Below are positions 42,952 to 51,600 of a DNA stretch of 64,000 nt, one piece after another. The translations under genes and the position numbers were made by a program. The first letter of the stretch is position 1. Every line of letters starts with the position of its first letter. The notes beneath the pieces are model-generated. The model searched no databases and was not told the DNA's origin. It saw nothing but the letters and a program-made list of their open reading frames with translations. Source of the stretch: Bradyrhizobium sp. BR 10289 (GTDB taxonomy: Bacteria > Pseudomonadota > Alphaproteobacteria > Rhizobiales > Xanthobacteraceae); NCBI RefSeq assembly GCF_019455385.1, contig NZ_JACOFR010000030.1:1-64000 (forward strand). Reading direction: 5' to 3'.

Positions 42952-43308
42952 CTACGTCATGCTGCCCGGCATGAAGCAGCGCACGCGCGGATGGCCGTCG
43001 ATATAGTGCTTCCACACCATGGTGCGGCCGATCTTGTTCGGCTCGGTGATCACGGCGCCTTCGGGTACGAGCACCCATTCGTCGTCGAGATGCACGCGGT
43101 AGCGGCCCTTGTCGGATTCCCAATCGACATCGGCGACGACGTAGCCGTCGGCATCCGAGCAGCATTGCCCGAATTCGCTGTGCAGGCTCTCGAACCAGGG
43201 TTTTAGCGGCGAGTTGGCGTAGCGCCCGTCATCGCGTGCCAGCGCCGATGTCCCCAGCAGCCCCGTCAGGGCGAGCAGCATCGCCGCACATGGTCTTGCA
43301 AGTCTCAT
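42952..43308 (-). CDS. Small exported protein, unknown (CC-containing)
   Basis: A 118-residue protein. The signal peptide MRLARPCAAMLLALTGLLGT (cleavage near ALARDD) is followed by a mature domain with a vicinal cysteine pair in FGQCCSDADGYVVADVDWES and a third cysteine near the end. Acidic and aromatic residues dominate. Rhizobiales genomes contain many such short exported proteins, but I do not recognise a named family. The ATG at 43308 follows GGGAAGACGAG and is preferred over a long upstream Arg-rich frame. Confidence 0.75.
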   Translation of the reverse strand: MRLARPCAAMLLALTGLLGTSALARDDGRYANSPLKPWFESLHSEFGQCCSDADGYVVADVDWESDKGRYRVHLDDEWVLVPEGAVITEPNKIGRTMVWKHYIDGHPRVRCFMPGSMT

Positions 43309-43666
43309 CTCGTCTTCCCGCGGATCGAGGTCAGCGCCGCGAGGGACAGGCACCACCGTCCGCCTCCCGCGCGGTGACGGCAGGCGGTGAGATGGCGACT
43401 CGGCTCCCCCAGCAGCTTTTGCGACAGCTATGCAAATCCGGCGCCAGCGTGCATTCCGGGGAACTACTGCCGCACCCATTTGCCCACCACCGCGCGCGCC
43501 CTGCATCTGCGGCACGCCCGCGATTTGACGCGGTCATTTTGCAGGCTTTCCTTGGCGCGCCGGGACGTGTACGAACGTCATCGCGAACCTCATCGCATTG
43601 CTTAACCGGCTGTTTCGACTAGGAAAATCGGGTGGTGGGCGTGACAGGCATCCGACCGTCAGCGCT
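43309..43666. other. 358-bp gene-free region between divergent genes
   Basis: No protein-like frame, repeat or recognisable promoter box seen. Confidence 0.4.
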
Positions 43667-44818
43667 ATGAGTTCAAGAGAATTGCTCCCCGGCCAGCAGG
43701 ACGGGACCGACCTGCCGGCGAACCAGGTGCAGTTTGCGCTGGTGATTTCGCGCATGCTCGACACCGTGAAGGACGACGCCGAAGCCAGGCGCCAGATGGT
43801 CTACGACCTCGCCCGCTACAAGCTCCAGGAACAGTTCACCTACGCCGACACCAAGAACATCGACCAGATCAAGCGGGCACTCGAGGTCGCGATCGCGGAG
43901 GTCGAGAAGTTTTCGCGTGAGCAGGCGCCGCTGGAGCGCTTGCCGCAACAGCAGCTCGCCTCGTCCAGGCTCGACGAGACGATCGGCCATGCCCTGCCGG
44001 CCGACACTCCGGTGCTGCGACCGGAGATCAAGACATCGCGCAGCAAGCCGGCCGCGACGTCGGGTCCGCTCTGGCCCGTCATCAAGCGGACCGCGGCCAT
44101 CCTGCTTGCCGCCGGCGTCGTCGCTCTCGTCATCGCGCAGCGCGACAATATCGCCGTGCTTCGCCGGCTCGTCACGCCACAGGCCCAGCAGACCGCGCAA
44201 GCCCCGCCCAAACCGGAGCCGACGGTCACGGTCGCCAAGCCGGAAATGGTCACCGCCGTCGCGCCTCCGGCAAAACCGGCGCGCGTGCTTCCGACCGACT
44301 ACGGCATCTACGCCCTGGTCGACGATCAGTCGCTGATGGAGTTGAGCGCAACCGGCATCGCGGCGCCGGACATGCGGATCGCGATTTCGGCGGCGTTCAA
44401 GAAACCCGATCGGCCCCGTCTGCCCAACGGCCGCGTCAAGTTCATCGTGTTTCGCCGGGAAGCCGCAAACGCCGGCCCGATGCGCGCCGAGGTTCGGGTG
44501 GTGGCGAAGGTCGCCAGGGAATATTCGAACGACGCCTCAGGCAAGACGCCGAGTGGCGGCGACGACGTCGGGGTCATCCGCAACTTCGCTTATCCGTTCC
44601 GGGTGTCGCCGATTCCGGCCACACCCGAAATGTACGAGATCCACGCCAGCGATGCGGAGCTCGATCTTCCGCCGGGGCATTACGTGCTGAGCCTGGGCAC
44701 GCAGAGCTACTATTTCCAGGTCAACGGCGAGATCACCGATCCCAGGCAGTGCCTTGAGCGGGTCGTCACCACCACCGGAACGTTCTATGCGCCGTGCAAG
44801 AACGCACGGACCTATTGA
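43667..44818 (+). CDS. Membrane-anchored protein with periplasmic domain, unknown
   Basis: A 383-residue protein. Residues 1-120 are helical and charged (LVISRMLDTVKDDAEARRQM), a probable cytoplasmic domain. One membrane helix (TAAILLAAGVVALVIA) is at about 145-160, followed by a Pro/Ala/Thr linker (QAPPKPEPTVTVAKPE) and a C-terminal domain (TDYGIYALVDDQSLMELSAT...YYFQVNGEITDPRQCLERVV) with a late cysteine pair. The ATG at 43667 is preferred over an upstream TTG. The fold of the outer domain is not recognised. It is convergent with the DUF2147 gene. Confidence 0.75.
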   Translation: MSSRELLPGQQDGTDLPANQVQFALVISRMLDTVKDDAEARRQMVYDLARYKLQEQFTYADTKNIDQIKRALEVAIAEVEKFSREQAPLERLPQQQLASSRLDETIGHALPADTPVLRPEIKTSRSKPAATSGPLWPVIKRTAAILLAAGVVALVIAQRDNIAVLRRLVTPQAQQTAQAPPKPEPTVTVAKPEMVTAVAPPAKPARVLPTDYGIYALVDDQSLMELSATGIAAPDMRIAISAAFKKPDRPRLPNGRVKFIVFRREAANAGPMRAEVRVVAKVAREYSNDASGKTPSGGDDVGVIRNFAYPFRVSPIPATPEMYEIHASDAELDLPPGHYVLSLGTQSYYFQVNGEITDPRQCLERVVTTTGTFYAPCKNARTY

Positions 44819-44914
44819 CGATTGCGTCGCCCGCGAGATCGGAGCACGCGCGCACTATTCCAGAGACCTGCGTCGGAGAGCTTGCTCTTACAACATCCGC
44901 CGCGGCGTACTGGA

Positions 44915-44936
44915 TTCCCCGCCTTCGCGGGGAATG
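44915..44936. repeat. ATTCCCCGC hairpin between convergent genes
   Basis: A 9-bp stem (ATTCCCCGC and GCGGGGAAT) around CTTC, inside the phrase CTGGATTCCCCGCC...GGGGAATGACAG. This is a widespread alphaproteobacterial 3'-end palindrome. It may stop transcription from both neighbours. Confidence 0.6.
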
Positions 44937-44988
44937 ACAGTGTTGGGTGGGCCACAGCCGCGCTAACAACAACCGTACAGTAGCCGCG

Positions 44989-45579
44989 CTACTGCTTCGG
45001 CGCCGGCGCCATCATCGCGCCGCCCTTCTTCGCAGGCAGCGGCGCCGGCTTGGCCGCCGCGGTCGCCTGCGCCGGGAGATATTTCGCGACGATCGCCGGA
45101 TCGACCTGGGCGATATTGGCGTCGGGAAGGCGCGTCCAGGTCTCATCCTTGCCGAACAGGGAGATGCCGAGAAAGCCGCGCATGGTCAGGGTCTGGCCAT
45201 CCGGGCTCACCGTCATCTTGGCCTTCCAGATGTTGCCGTCGCGCGGATTGACGACGTTACCGCCCTCATACTTCAGGCCGTCACGCTTCATGTCGCGGAT
45301 GAAGGAGAGCCCGAGCACCGGCTGGTTCTTGCGATCGTCGGTGCATTTGGAGCAGACCTCGTTGGGGTCGTCGCCGGGGCGCGGAAAGGTCTTCGCGATC
45401 ACGCCTTCGAAGATGCCGTTGTGGTCGATGAAGAGGAACCATCCGACCGTCTTGCCGTCCTCGACCTTCTGCCAGAGGCCGGCCGCCGTCGGCTGCTGCG
45501 CCTGCGCGCCGGAACTCACCGCCACGAGCGACAATGCGAGGAGCGCGAGCAGCCGAAAGCTAGAAATGAAAGTCCGCAT
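44989..45579 (-). CDS. DUF2147 family exported protein
   Basis: A 196-residue protein with signal peptide MRTFISSFRLLALLALSLVA (cleavage near AQAQQ). The DUF2147 core (GLWQKVEDGKTVGWFLFID, LGLSFIRDMKRDGLKYEGG, IWKAKMTVSPDGQTLTMRGF) resembles a small beta-barrel or lipocalin-like fold. A CSKC-type pair (EVCSKCTDDRKN) and an Ala/Pro/Lys tail (AAAKPAPLPAKKGG) are visible. The ATG at 45579 has AAGGTG upstream; a GTG three codons earlier is the alternative. The role is unknown; members are periplasmic. Confidence 0.85.
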   Translation of the reverse strand: MRTFISSFRLLALLALSLVAVSSGAQAQQPTAAGLWQKVEDGKTVGWFLFIDHNGIFEGVIAKTFPRPGDDPNEVCSKCTDDRKNQPVLGLSFIRDMKRDGLKYEGGNVVNPRDGNIWKAKMTVSPDGQTLTMRGFLGISLFGKDETWTRLPDANIAQVDPAIVAKYLPAQATAAAKPAPLPAKKGGAMMAPAPKQ

Positions 45580-45704
45580 TATGATCACCTTGCTAAGCCG
45601 ATTACCCTGCCGAGCCGCGACTGAGATGGCTGCAGACTAAGGCGATTTCGCGAACGGTTCCAGCGCCAGAGATATGGGGCATCGCCTCGTTGGGCGACCC
45701 GCCG

Positions 45705-46733
45705 TCAGCTGACACCGAGTTTCTTCTGCAGGCTGGAGGACGAGGTCGTGTACTGGAACACGAGCCGCTTCTCCGGATACACGTAGCGGTGGGCTTTTTG
45801 CGACATCAGTGCGCCCTCGTGGAAGCCGCACAGGATCAGCTTGATCTTGCCGGGATAGGTGTTGATGTCGCCGATGGCGAAGATGCCGGGAACATTGGTC
45901 TCGAACGCCGATGTCTCGACCGGCACCAGATTGTTCTCCAGCGCGATGCCCCAGTTCGCGACCGGGCCGAGCTTCATGGTCAGGCCGAAGAACGGCAGCA
46001 TCGTATCGCAGGCGATCTCGCTGACATTGTTGTCGTTGCCTTTGACGGTGGCGCCGGTCAGCTGGCCGTCGGCGCCTGTGAGCGCAGTGACCTGGCCGAG
46101 CCGCAGATCCATCTTGCCGTCGGCCACCAGCGCGCGCATCTGCTCGACACTGTGAGGCGCGGCGCGGAAATCGTCGCGACGATGCAAGAGCGTGATGCGC
46201 TTGGCCAGCGGATGCAGATTGAGCGTCCAGTCGAGCGCCGAATCGCCGCCGCCGACGATCAGCACGTTCTTGTCGCGGAAATTCTCCATCTTGCGCACGG
46301 CGTAGTGCACCGAGATGCCCTCATACGCTTCGATGCCCGGCACCGGCGGACGCTTGGGCTGGAACGAGCCGCCGCCGGCCGCGATCACCACCACCTTGCA
46401 TTCGAACACCTTGCCGGCATCCGTGGTGCAGCGGAACGCGGGATCGCCGATCTTCTCGACGGTCTCGATCATCTCGCCGAGATGGAAAGTCGGATGGAAC
46501 GGCTTGATCTGCTCCATCAGTGCATCGGTGAGGCCCTGCCCTGAGACCTGCGGAATGCCGGGAATGTCGTAGATCGGCTTTTCCGGATAGAGCTCGGCGC
46601 ACTGCCCGCCGACCTTGTCGAGGATGTCGACGAAATGCGCCTTCATGTCGAGAAGGCCAAGCTCGAAGGCGGCGAACAGGCCGCAGGGGCCCGCGCCAAT
46701 AATCAGCACATCGGTTTTGATCACGTCGCTCAT
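45705..46733 (-). CDS. Ferredoxin-NADP+ reductase, thioredoxin-reductase-like type
   Basis: A 342-residue flavoenzyme transferring electrons between NADPH and ferredoxin. The N-terminal FAD site is VLIIGAGPCGLFAAFELG and the NADPH site is VLIVGGGDSALDWTLNL; the C-terminal FAD motif is IFAIGDINTYPGKIKL. It lacks the redox CxxC of thioredoxin reductases and has the longer C-terminal extension typical of this FNR type known from Bacillus YumC and Rhodopseudomonas. A [2Fe-2S] ferredoxin gene lies less than 1 kb away (47402) and is the natural partner. It is divergent from the thioesterase gene. Confidence 0.92.
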   Translation of the reverse strand: MSDVIKTDVLIIGAGPCGLFAAFELGLLDMKAHFVDILDKVGGQCAELYPEKPIYDIPGIPQVSGQGLTDALMEQIKPFHPTFHLGEMIETVEKIGDPAFRCTTDAGKVFECKVVVIAAGGGSFQPKRPPVPGIEAYEGISVHYAVRKMENFRDKNVLIVGGGDSALDWTLNLHPLAKRITLLHRRDDFRAAPHSVEQMRALVADGKMDLRLGQVTALTGADGQLTGATVKGNDNNVSEIACDTMLPFFGLTMKLGPVANWGIALENNLVPVETSAFETNVPGIFAIGDINTYPGKIKLILCGFHEGALMSQKAHRYVYPEKRLVFQYTTSSSSLQKKLGVS

Positions 46734-46915
46734 GTCGTCTCTTTATCGATGGTTATCGGTTGGACGGCGCCCTTTGGGCCGAGGTGACCCTGCCTGTCTA
46801 GCCAACGGGGATGGATCAGGGAAGGCATAAAAGCTGGCGCGCCCCGCAAGCACACCCACTTGCCGGGTCAGGATAACTGGGCTGTAACGGGAAGCGATAT
46901 GACGGAGATCAACCG

Positions 46916-47383
46916 GTGAACGCACCAAGCCGCCTCGATACGACGCCGCGCCTGGAGGACTTCCCTTTTCGCCTTAGCGACAATGTCCGCTTCGGCGATC
47001 TCGATCCCAACCAGCACGTCAACAACGCGGTCTACGCCACCTATTTCGAGACCGGCCGTGTCACGCTGATGAAGCTTCCCCAATACGGGCTGACGCCGCC
47101 GGGCTTCGCCTGGATCATGGTGCGGCTCGACATGCATTTCCGCGCCGAGCTGCACTGGCCGAACACGATCGAGCTCGGCCTCGGCGTCGTGAAGTTCGGG
47201 CGGACATCCGTGACCTTCGAGCAGGTCGTGTTTTCGAACGGGACGTGCATTGCCTCGGCAACGTCCGTCGGCGTCCTGCTCGACGAGGCGACGCGGCGGC
47301 CGGCGCCGCTGACCGCGGAGGTGCTCGAGAAGTTCAGACCCTGGCACAAGCGCGGCATCGAGGTCGCGCTGCCGAGCACCTAA
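46916..47383 (+). CDS. Acyl-CoA thioesterase (4HBT hot-dog fold)
   Basis: A 155-residue hot-dog thioesterase. The active-site motif VRFGDLDPNQHVNNAVYATY holds the Asp/Asn/His residues characteristic of 4-hydroxybenzoyl-CoA thioesterase-like enzymes, followed by FETGRVTLMK. A GTG at 46916 with GGAG 8 bases upstream is the start; no ATG fits. It probably hydrolyses a fatty or aromatic acyl-CoA. It is convergent with the ferredoxin gene 18 bp away and divergent from FNR. Substrate unknown. Confidence 0.88.
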   Translation: MNAPSRLDTTPRLEDFPFRLSDNVRFGDLDPNQHVNNAVYATYFETGRVTLMKLPQYGLTPPGFAWIMVRLDMHFRAELHWPNTIELGLGVVKFGRTSVTFEQVVFSNGTCIASATSVGVLLDEATRRPAPLTAEVLEKFRPWHKRGIEVALPST

Positions 47384-47401
47384 CCTGGTGTAGAAGACCG
47401 A

Positions 47402-47722
47402 TCAGGCCTGACGTTCCGGCGTCGCAACGACGAGACCGTCGAGCTCGTCGGAGACCTTGATCTGGCAGGACAGGCGCGAGTTCGGACGCACGTCGAAGCC
47501 GAAATCGAGCATGTCCTCTTCCATCGGCGTCGGGCTGCCGACCTTCTCGCGCCAGGCTTCGTCGACATAGACGTGGCAGGTCGCGCAGGCACAGGCGCCG
47601 CCGCATTCTGCTTCGATGCCGGGAATGCTGTTGCGGATGGCGGCTTCCATCACGGTCGCGCCGTTCTCGATTTCCACGGTGCGGGTTTCGCCCTTGTGGT
47701 CGACAAAGTGAATCTTGGCCAT
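47402..47722 (-). CDS. [2Fe-2S] ferredoxin, adrenodoxin/ISC type
   Basis: A 106-residue ferredoxin. The cluster ligands are C-x5-C-x2-C in ECGGACACATCHVYV with a fourth Cys in LSCQIKVSDELDG, the pattern of vertebrate-type (adrenodoxin, FdxB) ferredoxins used for cytochrome P450s or Fe-S assembly. Acidic surface residues (EEDMLDFGFDVRPNSRL) suit binding to reductases. The ATG at 47722 begins the family N-terminus MAKIHFVDHKGE. FNR at 45705 is the probable electron donor. No P450 or ISC gene lies nearby. Confidence 0.93.
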   Translation of the reverse strand: MAKIHFVDHKGETRTVEIENGATVMEAAIRNSIPGIEAECGGACACATCHVYVDEAWREKVGSPTPMEEDMLDFGFDVRPNSRLSCQIKVSDELDGLVVATPERQA

Positions 47723-47805
47723 GTGTGCTCGTGCTGCCGCGATGTTGATCAGGACTAATGAGGGTCTGGGCTGTCCTATAACGGGTCGGTCAGGCCGGCG
47801 CCATA

Positions 47806-47857
47806 GCGTTTTCGCGCGAAGTGAATCCCGCTTCCCGGGAAGAAAACGCGTCAAAAC
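47806..47857. repeat. GCGTTTTC...GAAAACGCGTC repeat, copy 4
   Basis: Lies upstream of the ferredoxin gene and near the 3' end of the Hpt gene. It is more diverged than the others (centre GCGCGAAGTGAATCCCGC) but keeps the closing GAAAACGCGTCAAAAC. Confidence 0.8.
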
Positions 47858-47894
47858 AAAAGACTAGCCGTCCGCCTCGTTGCGGGGTGCCGGC

Positions 47895-48269
47895 CTAGTG
47901 CTTCAGGATCGTCGCGATCGCGGCGCGGACCTCGGCGACCGCCTCTTTCAGCGCGGCGAAGGCGTGGAGTTGGTTATGGCCGGTCCGGACCGCGGTCTCC
48001 ATGCTGGCGGCGGCATCCGCCACCGCAAAGGCGCCGATCCCGCGGGCCGAACCCTTGAGCTTGTGGGCGAGCGCGCCGGCATCGGCCGGCAGCGCGGCCA
48101 TGGCCGCGATCAGGCGGACCGCCTGCTCGGCGAACATGGCCAGCACTTCCTGCTCCAGCTCGGCATCGCCGAGGGTCATGCGAGAGAGATGGTCGAGGTC
48201 GAGCGGGCTGTCGATCGGCGCAAGCGGGGGCGAGGGCATCCAGTCCATCCGTTGCAGTTCAGGCGTCAT
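47895..48269 (-). CDS. Hpt-domain phosphotransfer protein
   Basis: A 124-residue helical-bundle protein. LDLDHLSRMTLGDAELEQEV is followed by the histidine phosphotransfer motif ALAHKLKGSARGIGA, with the phospho-accepting His in HKLKGSA. Such proteins relay phosphate between a hybrid kinase and a response regulator. The ATG at 48269 (MTPELQRMDW) is preferred; longer starts add Cys/Arg-rich sequence. No kinase or regulator is adjacent, so its partners lie elsewhere. It is divergent from the giant polar protein gene, which may be coincidental. Confidence 0.88.
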   Translation of the reverse strand: MTPELQRMDWMPSPPLAPIDSPLDLDHLSRMTLGDAELEQEVLAMFAEQAVRLIAAMAALPADAGALAHKLKGSARGIGAFAVADAAASMETAVRTGHNQLHAFAALKEAVAEVRAAIATILKH

Positions 48270-48667
48270 GGCGCAGGCCCCGGCATCGCACGATGGTCCG
48301 CCGGTCCGGCGGTCAGGTGCCGCCCACCCAAGCATGGAAATGGTTAATGAAATGTTTGCGCTGATTTACGCAAATCCGCCCGGTTCTTGACGAAAAGTTG
48401 CCGCAATCGGGCTCCCCCCATGGAGAATTCCGTTGATTGCTAAGGCTTTACGCCACGATCCTGTTAACGATGATTAAGAATGTCTTAATCGCAGGCATTT
48501 CATTCGCGACGCTCTGCCAATAGGATGTTGCGGAAATTGGCGGACAAGCCGTCCGGGTGGGGACGGCTCGGAGATCCGCGTAAGCGGCATGATCCGGTCT
48601 GTGGGCTTCGCGTAGCGCGCAGGGCTCGCGGGGGGACGCGTAAAAGTAACGAGGGCTCGGACTGAAC
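48270..48667. other. 398-bp divergent region upstream of the giant coiled-coil gene
   Basis: Gene-free. It has an AT-rich centre (48430-48500) with TTAACGATGATTAAG, a likely promoter zone, and a G-rich stretch just before the ATG at 48668. No other recognisable element is seen. Confidence 0.45.
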
Positions 48668-51600
48668 ATGGCGAACACTCCCAAAAAGGTCAAAGACCCC
48701 ACAGAAGTTGCGCTTTCTGCGATCCAGGAAGCCCTGAACATCAGCGATACGGCCGCGGACACCAGCCGCAACGCCGCGATGCGCAACGAATCCTCGCCTC
48801 CGGTCGCGCCGCCGGCGCCCCCGATCTTCGACGAGCCGAGCTTCGAGCCGCGTCCGGCGGCCAATGAACGGGCCGTGTTCGACCCGATCGAGGAGCCGCG
48901 CTCCCCGCGCCGCGCCGCCAATGACGACCGCGCCACGATCGGCCAGCTGCTCCAGACACTGCAGACGGGACGCCCGACCCGCAACATCTACACGGGCGCG
49001 ATCATCTTCACCGTGGTCTGGCTCGCGGCCTGCGCCGCGCTGACGGTCGGCTTCCTGCCCTCGATCCGGGCCGCCATGGGCGAGAGCGGCGGGGTGCTGG
49101 CCATTGCCGGCCTCGTCACGATGTTCTTCGCACCGATCATGCTGTTCTTCTTCCTCGCGAGCTTGGTCTGGCGCGGCCAGCAGATGAGCGCGGTCGCACA
49201 GGCGATGGCGCAGGTCGCGATCCGCTTCTCCGAGCCGGAAGGCTCGGCTTCCGATTCCATGGTCACCGTCGGACAGGCCATCCGCCGCGAGGTCGCGGCG
49301 ATGGGCGACGGCATCGAGCGCGCGATTGCGCGCGCCGGCGAGCTCGAGACGCTGGTCGCCAACGAGGTCGCGGCGCTTGAACGCGCCTATAGCGACAACG
49401 AAGTGCGCATCCGCGCCCTGCTCCAGGACATCGCCCATCAGCGCGACAATTTGGTCGGCCAGGCCGAGCAGGTCCGCAGCGCCATCTCCGGCGTGCAGAT
49501 CGACCTGCGCCACGACATCGCGCTGATCTCGGACGCGATCGCCTCGCGCGTCGACGAGGTCGCAAAATCCATCACCGGCGCCCTCGAAGAGCGCGGCGCC
49601 CACATCACCCAGGCGCTGAGCAATGCCGGCGACAACATGATCCTGGCGCTCGGCGAGCGCGGCGGCGACCTGCTCGACCGCCTCGAGGAAGCCAGCAACG
49701 AGACCACGCGCGCCGTGCTCGACGCCAGCGAACGGCTGACCACCAGCCTCAATTTCAAGACCGGCCACGTCCACGACGAGTTCGTCGACCTCGCCGACCG
49801 CGTCCACGAGATGCTGAACGAGCGCATCGACCGCATCACCGGCGAATTCGAGCAACGCTCCGCGGCGATCGTCGACGGCATCTCCGACCGCACCGAGCAG
49901 GTGCACGACAGCCTGAAGAATTCGTCGGACTCGCTGCTGCTCGAGCTCGAGCTGCGCTCCAACGACCTCTCGGCCAAGATCGACGACGCCGGCAACCGGC
50001 TGGCGACCCAGATCATGACGAGCGGCGACAAGGCCAGCGAGGCCCTCGACGCCACCGTCAACACGCTGGTGGCCAAGGTCGTCAGCCAGACCGAGACCGC
50101 GCACGATTCCCTCTCCTTGCAGATGAGCGCGTTCGACGAGCTGGTGAAGAACCAGGGCACCGAGCTGGTCGAGAAGTTCGCCCGCGACTCCGGCACGCTG
50201 GGCGCGCTGATCACCCGCCACATCTCCGAATTCGACCGCACCGTGAAGACGTTCGGCGGCGAGATCGTCGAGCGCATGGGCCAGCGCACCCACGACATCC
50301 ACGAGACGCTGAAGACCTATGTCGACAATTTCGACACCCGCTTCACCGCCAATGGCGGCGAGATCACGGCCGTGCTCGACCAGCGCCTCGTCCAGTTCGA
50401 GACCACGATCGGCGAACGCGTCGCCAATCTCGACGCCTCGCTGAACGGCAAGATCGCCAGCCTCGACGGCACCATCGAAGGCCACATCAAGACCTTCGAC
50501 GACCGGCTCGTCGGCCGCGTCGCCGCGCTCGAAGCCTCGTTCGACACCCGCGCGAAGTCCGTGACCGAGACCATCGATGGTCGCCTCAACCTGCTCTCGA
50601 CGTCGCTGACCGACGGGGCCACGCAGGCGATCCACTCGATCGACACCCGCCTCACCCACCTCACGACGACGCTCACCGGCGGTGCAGAGCAGGCACTCGG
50701 AGCGATCGATTCCCGCCTGACCAACCTCACGGCGTCGCTGACCGAGGGGGCCGCGCAGAGCATCCAGTCGATCGACACCCGCCTGACGCACCTGACGACG
50801 ACGCTGACGGGCGGCGCCACGCAGGCGCTCGAATCCATCGACTCCCGCCTCACCTACCTGTCGACCGCCGTGACCAACGGCGCCCAGCAGGCCGTGCAGT
50901 CGATCGACACGCGCCTCACGCTGCTGACCTCGACGCTGACCGACGGCACCGCGCAGGCGATCGAGGCGGTCGACCGCCGCATCACCGGCGTCGCCGATCT
51001 CATCGACGGCCGCAGCACGCATCTGACCGACACGGTCACCGCGCGCTTCCAGGACATCCAGCAGGCCATCGAGACCAAGGTCGGCGCGGTCGCCAGCGAC
51101 ATCGACGTGCGCGTGGCGCAGTTCGAGGACCTGCTCGGCTCGCGTGTCGAGGCCGTCGCCGGCCGCATCGAGAGCAGCGGCCGCCAGGCCAGCGAGGACA
51201 TGATGTCCCGCGCCGAGATGATCTCGACCGCGATCCGCTCGCATGTCGAGGACGCCGAGCGTTCGCTCACCAACCTCGTCGTCAACACCAGCGAGACGAT
51301 CCAGACCGGTGCGCGCACCGCGCAGCAGTCGCTGATGACGGTCTCCTCCGACGTCAACGCCCAGCTCAAGATGACCTCCGCCGAGGTCGAGCGCGCGCTG
51401 ACCGCGGTCGGCACGGGTGCTGCGAACTCGATCCTGACCAGCGCCCGCGAGGCGCAGTCGACCCTGGTCGCGGCCTCCGGCGATGCCTCCAACCAGATCA
51501 AGGGCCTCGCGGCCGACGTCGAACGCACGCTCTCCGCAGCGGGCTCGGCGACCGCAGCCTCGATCTTGGCCGGCGCCCGCGAGGTGCAGACCACGCTCGT

